Origin: Myxococcales bacterium
GTDB taxonomy: Bacteria; Myxococcota_A; Polyangia; Palsa-1104
Assembly: GCA_028287105.1 (NCBI GenBank)
Contig: JAQBQH010000216.1
Location: 1-41,215 of the forward strand
DNA: 41,215 nucleotides
Direction: 5' to 3'
The position numbers and the translations under genes are program-made. The notes beneath the pieces are model-generated. The model saw nothing but the letters and a program-made list of their open reading frames with translations, did not search any database and had not been told where the DNA came from. This document shows, piece after piece, positions 24,589-33,222 of the stretch (its first letter is position 1; each line of letters begins with the position of its first letter).

Positions 24589-27318
24589 CTAGCGTTTCGG
24601 AGCTGACCTCGGCGGCTGCGGCTTCGGCGGCTTCTGCGGCTGCGGCTTCGGTGACTGCAGCTTCGTCGCCGGCAGCGGCGCCACCCCGATGCCCGACGGC
24701 TTGACCGCCGACTGCACGCGCACGGTCTTCTGCGGCACGAACGGTCGCTGCGGTGTCATTCCGACCGGCGTCATCCCGCCTGGTGCCAGCCCGGTCTGCT
24801 GCTTCTGCAGCTGCTCGCGCAGCTTCTCCGGCGGCAGGATGGGCTTGCCGCTCACGTCGAAGCCCGGCAGCGGCGGCGGCGCGAACTCCTTCTTGAGCGG
24901 CCCGCCCGCGTCCGATGCCTTGACCTTCGCCGGCCGCTCCCAGGGAATCTCCTCCAGCGGCTGCTCTCCGACGGCGCTGTACATGAAGCGCGCCCACATC
25001 GGCACGCTCAGCATGAACGACGCGTCCTTGTAGCCGAGCTGCCGCTCGTATTTGTCGTCGCCGAGCCAGGCGGTGGCCATCCAGCGCGAGGTGTAGCCGA
25101 TGAACCAGACGTCGCTGGTGCGGCTCGACGTGCCGGTCTTGCCGGCGGCGAGCACCTTGGTGGCGCGAATCGGCGCGGAGTGCCCGGTGGTCACGATCTC
25201 GCGCAGCAGCTTCGAGGTCAGATAGGCGGTGCGCGGCTCGATGACCGGCGGCCGCTCGACGCCCATGACGGCGGCGACCCGGTCCAGCCGCGCGTCACCC
25301 TCGAGCCACGGGTCATCCCACGACGAATGGTCCTCGACCACCTGGCCGCGGCGATCGATCACGCGGCGCACGAAGATCGGATCGATGGGCCGACCGTTCT
25401 TGGCGAAGACGGCAAAGGCCTTGGTCATCTCGTCGACGTGCACGCACGACGCACCGAGCGCCAGCGACGAGCAGAACTCCTTTTCGCACTTGGCGTTGGT
25501 CACCAGCGGCGTCGTCAGACCGAGGCGGCGCGCCCATTTCTCGACGTCCTTCGAGCCGAGGATGTGGAAGATCTCGACGCTGGGCGGATTCTTCGACCAG
25601 ACCAGCGCCCGCTCGAGCGTCACCTGCGCGTTGTAGCTGCCGTCGACGTTCTGCGGAATCCAGAGCTCGCCGGTGGTCGGATCGATCTCGGCCTTGAGCT
25701 TGTCGTTCCACAGGGTGTCGAAGGCGTAGCCGCGATCGAGCGCCAGCGAATAATAGATGGGCTTGTAGGCGGACCCGGGCTGGCGGCAGGCCTGGGTGAC
25801 CCGGTTGAACTCGCTACGATCGAAGTCGTCGCCGCCGGCCACCGCGGTGACGTAGCCGTCGCGGTGATCGAACGCGAAGATGGCGCCCTGTACGCGCGGG
25901 GTCTGCTCGAGGAGGAGCTCCTGCGTCTTCGGCGCGCGCTTGGGCTCGAGCTGCTCGGCCACCCAGCTCGCCTCGCCCTCTTCGTTATAGGTGAAGTCGG
26001 AGAAGCGCGGGATGCGCGAGTGCCAGGCCCACTTGACCCAGACGACGTCGCCGCGCTTGAGCGCCTCCGACGCGGCGGTGATCTGCTTGTCGTTGGTCGC
26101 ATCGGCGGCCGAATAGGGCGCGGCCCACAGCATGTTCTCGAGCGGCAAGGGATAGCTCCTGCCGCCGACACGCACCACGGCGGCCGTCTGATTCACCTTC
26201 TCGACGAGGCCGACGTAGAGCTTGTCCTCGACGAGCGGACCCTTGCCGTAGAGCTCGAAGGCGCGCTTCTTGAACGTCGCCACCGCCTCCGCGTCGGCGA
26301 GCCGCACCTCGGGCCCGCGCCAACCCTGACGCTTGTCGAGCTTGCGCACCGCGTGGTCGACGTTGTCCTGCGCCAGCTGATCGACCCACGGCAGCACGGT
26401 GGTCTCGACGCGCCAGCCGCCTTCGTAGAACTGCTTTTGCCCGAGGCGCTTGATCAAATCGCGCCTCACCTGCTCGGTAAAATATGGGGTTATTTCGTGG
26501 AAGTAATCGCGCCGTCCCTGCACGTGGAGCGGCGCCGCCTTCCAGCGATCGCCCTCCGCGCGCGTCAGGACCGCGTTGGCCACCATGTTGTCGAGGACGT
26601 CGCCGCGCCGCTTGAGCGCCGCATCTTCGTCGACGAATGGTGAATAGCGCGACGGCGCCTGCGCCAGTCCGGCGATCAGCGCCTGCTGCCCGACGTCGAG
26701 CTCCGCCACGTCCTTGTCGAAATATTTCCGCGCCGCCGCCTGCACGCCATAGGCGCCGTTGCCGAGGAAAATATGATTGATATAGAGCGATAATATCTCG
26801 CGCTTGGTATATCGCGCCTCGAGGCGGCGGGCGAAGATCAGCTCCTTGACCTTGCGCGACCAGCTCCGCTCCGACGACAAGAAGGCCTTGGCCACCTGCT
26901 GCGTGATGGTCGAGCCGCCCTGCTTGACTCCGCCGGCGCGCAGGTTGGCGGCAAACGCGCGCAGCGTTCCGCGCACGTCGAAGCCGCCGTGCGAGAAGAA
27001 GCGGCGATCCTCGGTCGACAAAAAAGCGTCGATGAGCGACTGCGGCACGTGGTCGAGCGGAACGATCTCGCGCCGCTCCGTCGACAGCTCGGCCAGCAGC
27101 GTGCCGTCCTGCGCCCACACCGTCGTCATCCCCGGCGCCGTCGACGCGTAGGTCGTCAGATCCGGGATGGCCGGCAGCTCCTTGCAGAAGTGCAGGTAGA
27201 CGCCGAACGCGACGAACCCCACGGCCGCCGCGATCGCGCATCCGGCGAAGGCGTACAGCCTGAGCAGCCAAAAGAACATCCCGCCGTCGGACGGGTTGGC
27301 GATCTCGACGCGCTGCAT
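24589..27318 (-). CDS. Class A penicillin-binding protein (PBP1A-type)
   Basis: A 909-residue bifunctional peptidoglycan synthase. A short cytoplasmic tail and one membrane helix (~14-43) come first. The glycosyltransferase domain follows, with catalytic Glu103 in TEDRRFFSHGGFD and KQGGSTITQQVAKAF (132-146). The transpeptidase has the acyl-serine motif S516-A-Y-K, S575-K-N and K727-T-G. All catalytic motifs are intact. Between the two domains (~280-470) is a long region as in PBP1A. The C-terminal ~130 residues are Pro/Lys/Gln-rich and low in complexity. The frame opens at 27393, but ATG 27318 avoids most of the overlap with the upstream lipoprotein gene. No ribosome-binding site is evident. 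It sits in the kinase/receptor gene series, so phospho-control of its activity is an attractive guess. Confidence 0.95.
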   Translation of the reverse strand: MQRVEIANPSDGGMFFWLLRLYAFAGCAIAAAVGFVAFGVYLHFCKELPAIPDLTTYASTAPGMTTVWAQDGTLLAELSTERREIVPLDHVPQSLIDAFLSTEDRRFFSHGGFDVRGTLRAFAANLRAGGVKQGGSTITQQVAKAFLSSERSWSRKVKELIFARRLEARYTKREILSLYINHIFLGNGAYGVQAAARKYFDKDVAELDVGQQALIAGLAQAPSRYSPFVDEDAALKRRGDVLDNMVANAVLTRAEGDRWKAAPLHVQGRRDYFHEITPYFTEQVRRDLIKRLGQKQFYEGGWRVETTVLPWVDQLAQDNVDHAVRKLDKRQGWRGPEVRLADAEAVATFKKRAFELYGKGPLVEDKLYVGLVEKVNQTAAVVRVGGRSYPLPLENMLWAAPYSAADATNDKQITAASEALKRGDVVWVKWAWHSRIPRFSDFTYNEEGEASWVAEQLEPKRAPKTQELLLEQTPRVQGAIFAFDHRDGYVTAVAGGDDFDRSEFNRVTQACRQPGSAYKPIYYSLALDRGYAFDTLWNDKLKAEIDPTTGELWIPQNVDGSYNAQVTLERALVWSKNPPSVEIFHILGSKDVEKWARRLGLTTPLVTNAKCEKEFCSSLALGASCVHVDEMTKAFAVFAKNGRPIDPIFVRRVIDRRGQVVEDHSSWDDPWLEGDARLDRVAAVMGVERPPVIEPRTAYLTSKLLREIVTTGHSAPIRATKVLAAGKTGTSSRTSDVWFIGYTSRWMATAWLGDDKYERQLGYKDASFMLSVPMWARFMYSAVGEQPLEEIPWERPAKVKASDAGGPLKKEFAPPPLPGFDVSGKPILPPEKLREQLQKQQTGLAPGGMTPVGMTPQRPFVPQKTVRVQSAVKPSGIGVAPLPATKLQSPKPQPQKPPKPQPPRSAPKR

Positions 27319-27347
27319 TGGGATCGAAAGTCTACTGGATGCGTCGG

Positions 27348-27848
27348 CTAGGTGCCACCGTCGGCGGGGGGTCCGCAGCGGCCGGCCGTGCAAATTTCAC
27401 TCGCCTGACAACAGACGGTGACACGCGTGGCGGGATCCTCGCACGGCGGCCCGCCGAGCGTGCACTGGCACGAGCCGGTCGGCGCGCCCACACAGCTCTG
27501 CGTGTCGCTGCAGTCGACCGCCGTCGCGCACGGTCCCATGAAGGGCGCGACGTAGCAGTCCTCGGGGTACTGGCAGCTGGTGCGGCCGGCCGCGCTGGAG
27601 CGGCGGCAGCAGAGCGCGTCGGCCGCCTGGCAGTTCGATTTGCGCAGCATGGCCGAGTCGCTGCCACCATCGGTGCTCGTGGTGCGCGGCGGATCGCAGT
27701 CGCCGTTGATGGTGCCGCGCAAAAAGAAGTTGTTGTCACACGAAACGAGCGCCAACAGCCCACAGCTGACAGCCAACAGGAACCCGCCAACCGCGCGACG
27801 CCTCCAACTGTCAGCTGTCAGCTGTCGGCGGTCGGCTCTCTCAATCAT
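27348..27848 (-). CDS. Cys-rich lipoprotein with repeat-derived signal peptide
   Basis: A 166-residue lipoprotein. ATG 27848 overlaps the kinase stop by eight bases. A basic N-region (residues 1-20, several Arg) is followed by a hydrophobic core and LLALVSC. The N-region and core are written in 7-bp repeats, so the core shows LLAVSCG followed by LLALVSC. The mature part holds about eighteen Cys in modules such as CQYPEDC, CATAVDCSDTQSC, CQCTLGGPPC and CCQASEIC. It has no enzymatic motif and is probably a disulfide-stabilised surface or periplasmic protein. It lies between the Ser/Thr kinase and the class A PBP (29 bases). Confidence 0.72.
   Translation of the reverse strand: MIERADRRQLTADSWRRRAVGGFLLAVSCGLLALVSCDNNFFLRGTINGDCDPPRTTSTDGGSDSAMLRKSNCQAADALCCRRSSAAGRTSCQYPEDCYVAPFMGPCATAVDCSDTQSCVGAPTGSCQCTLGGPPCEDPATRVTVCCQASEICTAGRCGPPADGGT
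27751..27837. repeat. Inverted pair of heptamer repeat tracts
   Basis: The left tract (27751-27779) runs gccaaca, gcccaca, gctgaca, gccaaca. The right tract (27807-27837) runs actgtca, gctgtca, gctgtcg, gcggtcg. The right tract is the reverse complement of the left at about 24 of 30 positions, separated by a 27-bp loop, so a long hairpin could form. It covers the start of the Cys-rich lipoprotein gene and encodes its signal peptide. Confidence 0.75.
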
Positions 27849-29514
27849 CGATCGCCTGCACCTTGGGAACATGCGGCTTGCCGTCGCCGTCGTCGACGGT
27901 GTCGATGCGCAGCTTGTGCGGCCCCTTGTCCTTGGCGGCCGACGGCGGCGGCGCAACCGGCGCGGCCAGCTTGTGCGCGGCCAGCGCGCGATGCCGGACC
28001 AGGCGCAGCGTCAGCGCCGGACCGTCGCCGGTCTGCACGGTGTAATTGAGATCTTCGTAGCCGGGATGGACCAGCGTCACCGGCGCCGAGCCGCCCGATT
28101 TGCCCAGATGCAACACGACCGGCGCCGTGCCGAGCAGACGCGGCCCGGCGTAGACCTGCGCGCCGGCCGGCTCGCTGACGAGGCGTACGTCTCCCTCGAC
28201 CCGCGGCTCGAGCGGACTATCGATCGGCTTGGCCTTATCGGGCGGCGTCGTCTCCAGCGGCTGGACCAGCGGCTCGACGCGCACATCGGACGGCGCCGCT
28301 TCGCGATCGACCCAAGGCGCCTGCTTGCGGTGCGTCGCGATCGGATAGACCACGACCGCAGCGGCGATGAGCGCCAGCCCCGCCGCGGCCGCGTAGGCGA
28401 CGGTCCGCCGCCGCCCCATCGCCTGCGCCGCCGCCTCCGCGCGCTCGGCCCGCACCACCGATGGTGTTCCGGCGATGGCGCGCGGCGACGACGGTTGCGT
28501 CGGCTCTTGAACCCTCTTGTTGATCTCGTAGCTCGACGTGACCGGCCCGTCGGGAACGTCCTCGCGCGAGTCGAGCGGAAACGTCTCCTTCATGTACTCC
28601 GCCATGTCCTCGACGGCGAAGCGATGCGCTTGAAGATAGACGTCGAGGTCGCGCGCCATGTGCCCGGCGCGCGAATAGCGCGAGCTCTTGTCGCGCTCGA
28701 GCGCCTGCAACACGATGGCGTCGAGCTCCGCCGACACGCCCGGGTTGATCGTCGACGGCGGCGGCACCGTCATGTTCTGCACCTTCTGCAGCGTCTCGTA
28801 ATCGCTGCCGCCCTTGAACAGGCGGCGGCCGGTGAGCATCTCGTGCAGCACCACGCCCGTCGAGAAGATGTCCGACTGCGGCCCCGGCGAATGGCCGCCG
28901 ATCTGCTCGGGCGCCATATACGCGAACTTGCCCTTGAGCGCGCCGGTGCGCGTCTCTTCCTTCATCGAGTCGAGCGCCTTGGCGATGCCGAAGTCGACCA
29001 ACTTCACCTGGCCGTCGTAGCTCAACATGATGTTCTGCGGCGAGACGTCGCGATGCACGATGGGCCTGGTGGCGCCGCTCTCGCTCGTGTGCTCGTGCGC
29101 GTGCGACAGGCCGCGAGCGGTCTCGCGCGCGATATAGGCCGCGACCAGCGGCGGCACCGCCGGCGCGTCGGGCTTGGACTGCGCCAGCACGCGCAACAGG
29201 CGCAACAGATCGCGCCCCTTGACGTACTCCATCACGATGAAGAACTCGCCCGCCTCTTCGCCCAGCTCGTAGACCTGAACGATGTTGGGGTGGGTCAGGC
29301 GCGCGGCGATCTTCGCCTCGTTGATGAACATGTCGATGAAGGTGGGATCCTCGTTGTGGCTGCCGAGGATCTTCTTGACGACGACGGTGCGCTCGAACCC
29401 GGCGGCGCCCTCGCGACGCGCGCGGTAGACATCGGCCATGCCGCCCCGCCCGAGTCGCGCGGTCAGCGTGTATTGGCCGAACCGCTGCGGCGAGAACGCT
29501 GGCACGCCGCACAT
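27841..29514 (-). CDS. Transmembrane Ser/Thr protein kinase with PEGA domain
   Basis: A 557-residue Hanks-type kinase. The cytoplasmic catalytic domain (~13-300) has the glycine loop GRGGMADV (22-29), ATP-binding Lys47, NEA Glu66, catalytic loop HRDVSPQN (154-161), DFG (174-176) and APE (201-203). All catalytic residues are present, so it should be active. A linker, then one membrane helix (~371-391), leads to an extracytoplasmic part with a PEGA-like beta domain ([20 protein letters not shown]) and a Pro/Lys-rich tail. PEGA domains are thought to bind envelope components. The ATG has no ribosome-binding site and lies 9 bases after the ligand-binding lipoprotein gene, which suggests translational coupling. 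The downstream gene starts inside its stop codon. Substrates are unknown; neighbours suggest envelope targets. Confidence 0.95.
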   Translation of the reverse strand: MCGVPAFSPQRFGQYTLTARLGRGGMADVYRARREGAAGFERTVVVKKILGSHNEDPTFIDMFINEAKIAARLTHPNIVQVYELGEEAGEFFIVMEYVKGRDLLRLLRVLAQSKPDAPAVPPLVAAYIARETARGLSHAHEHTSESGATRPIVHRDVSPQNIMLSYDGQVKLVDFGIAKALDSMKEETRTGALKGKFAYMAPEQIGGHSPGPQSDIFSTGVVLHEMLTGRRLFKGGSDYETLQKVQNMTVPPPSTINPGVSAELDAIVLQALERDKSSRYSRAGHMARDLDVYLQAHRFAVEDMAEYMKETFPLDSREDVPDGPVTSSYEINKRVQEPTQPSSPRAIAGTPSVVRAERAEAAAQAMGRRRTVAYAAAAGLALIAAAVVVYPIATHRKQAPWVDREAAPSDVRVEPLVQPLETTPPDKAKPIDSPLEPRVEGDVRLVSEPAGAQVYAGPRLLGTAPVVLHLGKSGGSAPVTLVHPGYEDLNYTVQTGDGPALTLRLVRHRALAAHKLAAPVAPPPSAAKDKGPHKLRIDTVDDGDGKPHVPKVQAIDD

Positions 29515-29523
29515 TTTAGCATG

Positions 29524-30897
29524 CTAGGGCGTTACGATGCTGTCCTGCTTGAACGTCGGCGGCGAGGCCGTGTTGTCGACGCTCCAGACCTCGATCGGCG
29601 CCGAGAAGATGTCGCCGTGATCGTCGAAATCGATGGGCCCCGACGTTCCGATGAGGTCGATGTTCTGGCCCATCTGCAGCGTCGTGATGGCAGTCGTCAC
29701 ACTGTTGCCCCCCACCGGCACCTTGGTGCCGCTCGACAAGCGCGCCAGTGTCGCGGCGATCGCCTTCCCGCTGCGGTTGGGCGCGGCGAAGCCGGCGATC
29801 GCAGCGGCGTAGAAGGCGTCGTACGTGTTCGACACGAACGCCGTCGCAGTCGGATCTTCGCCTGCGAACTCGCGTCTGTAGTTGCTGGCCAGGACCGAGA
29901 AGGCCATGCCCGACGGATCGGAGCCGGCCGGGTTGGCCGGTCCGGTGCCGCGCACGCGCGACAGGACCGCGTAGCTCGTCAGCTGTCCCCACAGCGACGG
30001 CTTCTTGGCGCTGTCGGTCATGAGGAACTGCGTCGTGCTCAGCCCCGAAGACTTGGAAACTGCGACCATGAGCGGCGGCGCATCGAAGTCCGCGATCAGG
30101 AGCGCGACGCTCGGCGCATCGGCGGCGGCCATGGCCACGGCCGCGTTCAAACCCGCCGTATCACCGGCCGCGAAGCCGAGCGTCCGCAACACGCTGCCAT
30201 CTTTCGCGGCGAAGCTGCCGACGAAGGCGTCCTTGAGCCCGATGGTGTAGTTGCTGTCGTTGACGAAGATGATGTCGAGCTTCGCGGTCGCCAGCGGCAG
30301 CGCCGCCAGCACCGTCGACTGCAGATTGTCGCTGGCCGCCGTGCGCCAGATGAGGCCGTCGTCGTCGAGACCGGTGATGCCGGGGTTGGTCGCCGACGGC
30401 GATACCACCGGCACGCCCTTCTCCTTGACCAGCTTGGCGACCTCGAAGACCTCGTCGCTGGTGTCGGCGCCGACGACCACCTGCGCGCCGAAGCGCTCGA
30501 TGACGACGCGGTAGGCGCGCGCCGCCTGCGCCGGATCGCCGGCGGTGTCGCACACGACGTGCGCCACGCTGTATTGCCGACTGTCGTTGAACTCCTTGGC
30601 GGCGAGGTTGGCGGCGTTGCGGAAGGCGTGGTCGTTGACGTCGTTGGCGCCCGACGTGCGGTAGATGCCGCCGATGACCAGCGCGCCGGCGGGGATGATG
30701 CCGTTCGCCGGCACCTCGACCTTGCACAGCTTGTAGTCGGGGATGGCGCCGACGCACATGTGATCGTCGCTGCAGTAGAGCGCCGAGCCGGCGTCGGTCT
30801 GGCCCATGCAGTCGCCGTCGACGTCGCACTCGTGGAACTTGAGCACCGCCGAGCAGCTGCTCGCCGCGAGCGCGCAGGCGATGAGCATCGCGCGCAT
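29524..30897 (-). CDS. LivK-like ligand-binding lipoprotein
   Basis: A 457-residue lipoprotein with a signal ending ALAASSC (Cys15). The next ~45 residues form a small Cys-containing module (CDVDGDC, YCSDDHMC). Residues ~70-440 resemble type I periplasmic ligand-binding proteins of the branched-chain amino acid/receptor family: IIPAGALVIGGIYRTSG, NLAAKEFNDS, VVVGADTSDEV, GVPVVSPSATNPGIT, and later SNTYDAFYAAAIAG. Such proteins usually serve ABC importers or act as receptor domains. No permease or ATPase gene is near, and it is placed directly before a membrane kinase, so a sensory role is likely (inference). ATG 30897 overlaps the stop of the upstream TPR gene by one base (TGATG). Confidence 0.9.
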   Translation of the reverse strand: MRAMLIACALAASSCSAVLKFHECDVDGDCMGQTDAGSALYCSDDHMCVGAIPDYKLCKVEVPANGIIPAGALVIGGIYRTSGANDVNDHAFRNAANLAAKEFNDSRQYSVAHVVCDTAGDPAQAARAYRVVIERFGAQVVVGADTSDEVFEVAKLVKEKGVPVVSPSATNPGITGLDDDGLIWRTAASDNLQSTVLAALPLATAKLDIIFVNDSNYTIGLKDAFVGSFAAKDGSVLRTLGFAAGDTAGLNAAVAMAAADAPSVALLIADFDAPPLMVAVSKSSGLSTTQFLMTDSAKKPSLWGQLTSYAVLSRVRGTGPANPAGSDPSGMAFSVLASNYRREFAGEDPTATAFVSNTYDAFYAAAIAGFAAPNRSGKAIAATLARLSSGTKVPVGGNSVTTAITTLQMGQNIDLIGTSGPIDFDDHGDIFSAPIEVWSVDNTASPPTFKQDSIVTP

Positions 30898-31736
30898 CAG
30901 AAGGTCCCTGTCACGACCAGCACGCCCGTCGTCGGAGTCACCACCGGCAGGAGCGCCAGCGACGGTGCCGTCGGCTCGGGTCGGAAGCCGCGATACAAGA
31001 AGTAGGCGCCGACACCCGCCGCCACCGCGGTCGCCGCGTAGAAGCCGTCGGCGATGCCGGCGCTCAGCTTGGCGTCCTTGACCAGCGCGCGGCGCGCCGT
31101 CTCGTCGCCGCCGTACTGTTGGCTCCAGTCGCTCTCGAGCGAGAGCGCGTGGACCGACAGCCCGATGGCCACGCCGGCGAACGCGACCGCGCCGACGCCG
31201 AGGCCGAGCGCGATCATCTTGTCGCGCCGACGCTCGCGCATCCGCTCCTGGCGCAGCTTGTCGCGAATCTGCTCCGCCGTCGGTGGTGGCGGCTGCGTCG
31301 GCGCCTCGAGCTGCGCCGGCTTGGGCGCCTCGGGCTGCACCGCTCGCGGCTCGGCGCGCGGCTCCATCGAGCGGGCGGTCGCCGCCTTCTTGCGGCGCGC
31401 CTCCTCGAGGAAGACCAGGCGCGACTCTGCCTTCGACTTGAGCTTGGGATCGGCGTCGGCCGAGTCCGCGTAGCGACGGTAGGCGTCGGCCGCATGCTCG
31501 ACGTCGCCGAGCTTGTCGTAGGCCTTCGCCATATTATAGAGGAGCGCCGGAACCTGCCGGATCTCGTAGGCGCGCTGCAAGAGCTCGACCGCGCGGTTGT
31601 AATCGGCGCCCCTGTAGGCGTTGACCGCGTCGGCCGCCAGCCGCTCCACCTGCACCTCGGTCGACTCCGCGACGGCAGTGCCACACCACGCCGTTCCCAC
31701 CAGGGCCATCACCACGACCCACCGGACACACTGCAC
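30897..31736 (-). CDS. Exported TPR protein with C-terminal membrane segments
   Basis: A 279-residue protein with a signal peptide (~1-23, cleavage near GTAVAES). Two to three TPR-like repeats (~28-110: AVNAYRGADYNRAVELLQRAYEI, NMAKAYDKLGDVEHAADAYRRYAD) follow. A Pro/Ala-rich linker and a very basic stretch (EQIRDKLRQERMRERRRDKM) come next, then two hydrophobic segments (~173-195 and ~230-250). It is probably a periplasmic scaffold anchored in the inner membrane. This TPR/linker/two-helix layout recurs next to kinases in myxobacteria as far as I recall, without a known function. It is coupled to the ligand-binding lipoprotein gene and follows the lamin-tail lipoprotein by 32 bases. Confidence 0.85.
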   Translation of the reverse strand: MQCVRWVVVMALVGTAWCGTAVAESTEVQVERLAADAVNAYRGADYNRAVELLQRAYEIRQVPALLYNMAKAYDKLGDVEHAADAYRRYADSADADPKLKSKAESRLVFLEEARRKKAATARSMEPRAEPRAVQPEAPKPAQLEAPTQPPPPTAEQIRDKLRQERMRERRRDKMIALGLGVGAVAFAGVAIGLSVHALSLESDWSQQYGGDETARRALVKDAKLSAGIADGFYAATAVAAGVGAYFLYRGFRPEPTAPSLALLPVVTPTTGVLVVTGTF

Positions 31737-31768
31737 GGTCTAACGGTATGGCCCGAACGGGGATGCTG

Positions 31769-32479
31769 TCAATTGGCCGCTTTGGGCGTCGGAGTGCTCG
31801 CGATCACGAAATCGACGTTGTTCTTGTTGGTGTCGGCGCCGTTTGGCGTGCGTGCCGTCGACTGACCGGTGGCCGGCGCCGGCGCGGGCGCGCCCTCGAC
31901 GAATTCGTTGGTCGTGCCGGCGCCATAGCCGACCGAATCGACGAGCGCATTAAGCGCGTTCTTCAGCCCCACGCCGCCGGCAGTTCCCGACAGCTTGCCG
32001 GCCGCGTAGGTCTGGTCGGCCATGGCGCTGCAGCCGCACATGGTCTCGGCGACGAGAAAGTATCCCTTGCCCGGGATCGTCTTGGCGAAGGTGACGATGC
32101 CGACGTCGGCGGTGCCGGTCTGCGAGTGGTAGATCAGCCGCCAATTGGTGAGATTGACCGGCAGCGCGCACGGGTTGTAGAGCTCGATGTATTCGTCGTT
32201 GGCGCTGGCGCTGCCGGCGGTCTTGACCTCGTTGACCACGACATGCTCGGCGTTGGTGCAGCCGACCGGCACGGTGCCGCCGTCGTCGGGTGAGGCGGCC
32301 GGATCGGACAGGTCGGCGCCGCCGCCCGACCCGAAGCCCGCGAAATCGAGCACCCCGGCGAAGTCGTCGTTGCTACCGGCGGCGAGGTCGAACGTGTCGC
32401 GCCCGGTTGACGGCCCGTCAGCTTGCGCGCAACCCACCATCAAAACCGCCACCGCAGCGACGGCACAACGTCCGAACAT
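31769..32479 (-). CDS. Lamin-tail-domain lipoprotein
   Basis: A 236-residue lipoprotein with a signal ending VAVLMVGC (Cys17) and a long Asp/Ser/Gly/Ala linker (~22-72). The main part (~78-210) matches the lamin-tail (LTD) fold: VVVNEVKTAG, NDEYIELYNPCALPVNLTNWRLIY, GYFLVAETMCG and DSVGYG. In bacterial surface proteins LTD domains are binding or adhesion modules. Four Cys in the domain may form disulfides. It lies 19 bases after the M15-type gene and 32 before the TPR gene. Confidence 0.85.
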   Translation of the reverse strand: MFGRCAVAAVAVLMVGCAQADGPSTGRDTFDLAAGSNDDFAGVLDFAGFGSGGGADLSDPAASPDDGGTVPVGCTNAEHVVVNEVKTAGSASANDEYIELYNPCALPVNLTNWRLIYHSQTGTADVGIVTFAKTIPGKGYFLVAETMCGCSAMADQTYAAGKLSGTAGGVGLKNALNALVDSVGYGAGTTNEFVEGAPAPAPATGQSTARTPNGADTNKNNVDFVIASTPTPKAAN

Positions 32480-32498
32480 CCGGCCAGACTAGCATGTC

Positions 32499-33164
32499 TC
32501 AGTCCGCCAGCGCGGGGTCGTCCATGGGCGGGATCAGCCCCTCGGGTACGATTTCGGGCGCCGTTGGCAGAAGCGTTACCGCGCCGTCACGATCACCGTC
32601 GCTAGCGTCGCTCGCGTCGCTAGCGTCGCTCGCGTCGGCGACCGCGTCGGGTCCGTCGTCGCCGCGGTCGACCCAGTAGGTGTCACGCTGGCGGTCGAGG
32701 TCCAGGTGCACGTGGACCCCGTTCGGGTAGTAGCCGACGCCGGACGGATGGAAGGTCGCGCGCAGCCAGCTGATGAGCGCCTCGTTCGGCACGCCGACGA
32801 CGCGAAAGTCGACCGCGCTCGCGGTCAGATGGCGCGAATGGAGCCGCGTGCAGTAGGCGCGCGTGCGGTAGCCCGAATAGACCTCGACGCGCTTGCCGGC
32901 GTAGTGGCGACCGACGGTGTAGAGCGCCCGCATCAGGCGCGGGTCGACCTGGTGCTGCCGGCCGGTGTGGCGGCAGCGTAGGAAGCGCGTCAACTCGCCG
33001 AGCGCCGGTTTGCGCGACTTGCCTTTGTCGTCGTAGGGGCGAAAGTGCAGGGTCTCGTTCAGGTTCGGACCGTACAGCTGCACGGCCGGAAACGTGGGCC
33101 GTTTCAGGCGCTGAGGGCCATGGACCGTCGACAACAGCACCACCGACACCAGAACCAGATGCAT
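32499..33164 (-). CDS. Putative M15/DUF882-type peptidase
   Basis: A 221-residue exported protein (hydrophobic N-terminus ~1-15). The DUF882/peptidase M15-like core (~55-160) has SGYRT (97-101), the metal-ligand motif SRHLTASAVDF with His112 and Asp119, and a second ligand site VHVHLD with His153. These match the zinc site of M15 D-Ala-D-Ala/LD-type peptidoglycan carboxypeptidases, so it may trim cell-wall peptides. The C-terminal tail has four ASD repeats and an acidic/Pro-rich end of unknown role. It heads the nine-gene envelope series that includes a class A PBP. Its ATG faces the divergent lipoprotein gene across an ATGCAT. Confidence 0.82.
   Translation of the reverse strand: MHLVLVSVVLLSTVHGPQRLKRPTFPAVQLYGPNLNETLHFRPYDDKGKSRKPALGELTRFLRCRHTGRQHQVDPRLMRALYTVGRHYAGKRVEVYSGYRTRAYCTRLHSRHLTASAVDFRVVGVPNEALISWLRATFHPSGVGYYPNGVHVHLDLDRQRDTYWVDRGDDGPDAVADASDASDASDASDGDRDGAVTLLPTAPEIVPEGLIPPMDDPALAD
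32598..32633. repeat. 9-bp tandem repeat encoding Ala-Ser-Asp
   Basis: gtcgctagc and gtcgctcgc alternate twice (an exact 18-bp duplication) and encode ASD repeats on the minus strand within the tail of the M15-type protein. Because the unit is a multiple of three, copy-number change keeps the frame. Confidence 0.85.
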
Positions 33165-33222
33165 GAATCAAAGATCAATGGGCAGCGTGACGCCGCAAGT
33201 TTTTGATCGTAGATTTCGCTCG

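Noticed and set aside
27332-27790. A 152-codon minus-strand frame overlapping the Cys-rich lipoprotein gene
   Set aside because: The product is Arg/Ala/Thr-rich shadow sequence; the other frame has a lipobox and ordered Cys modules.
27580-31005. An 1,141-codon plus-strand frame opposite the kinase and receptor genes
   Set aside because: Its product is Arg/Asp/Leu-rich without any domain, while the minus strand holds a complete kinase and a ligand-binding protein.
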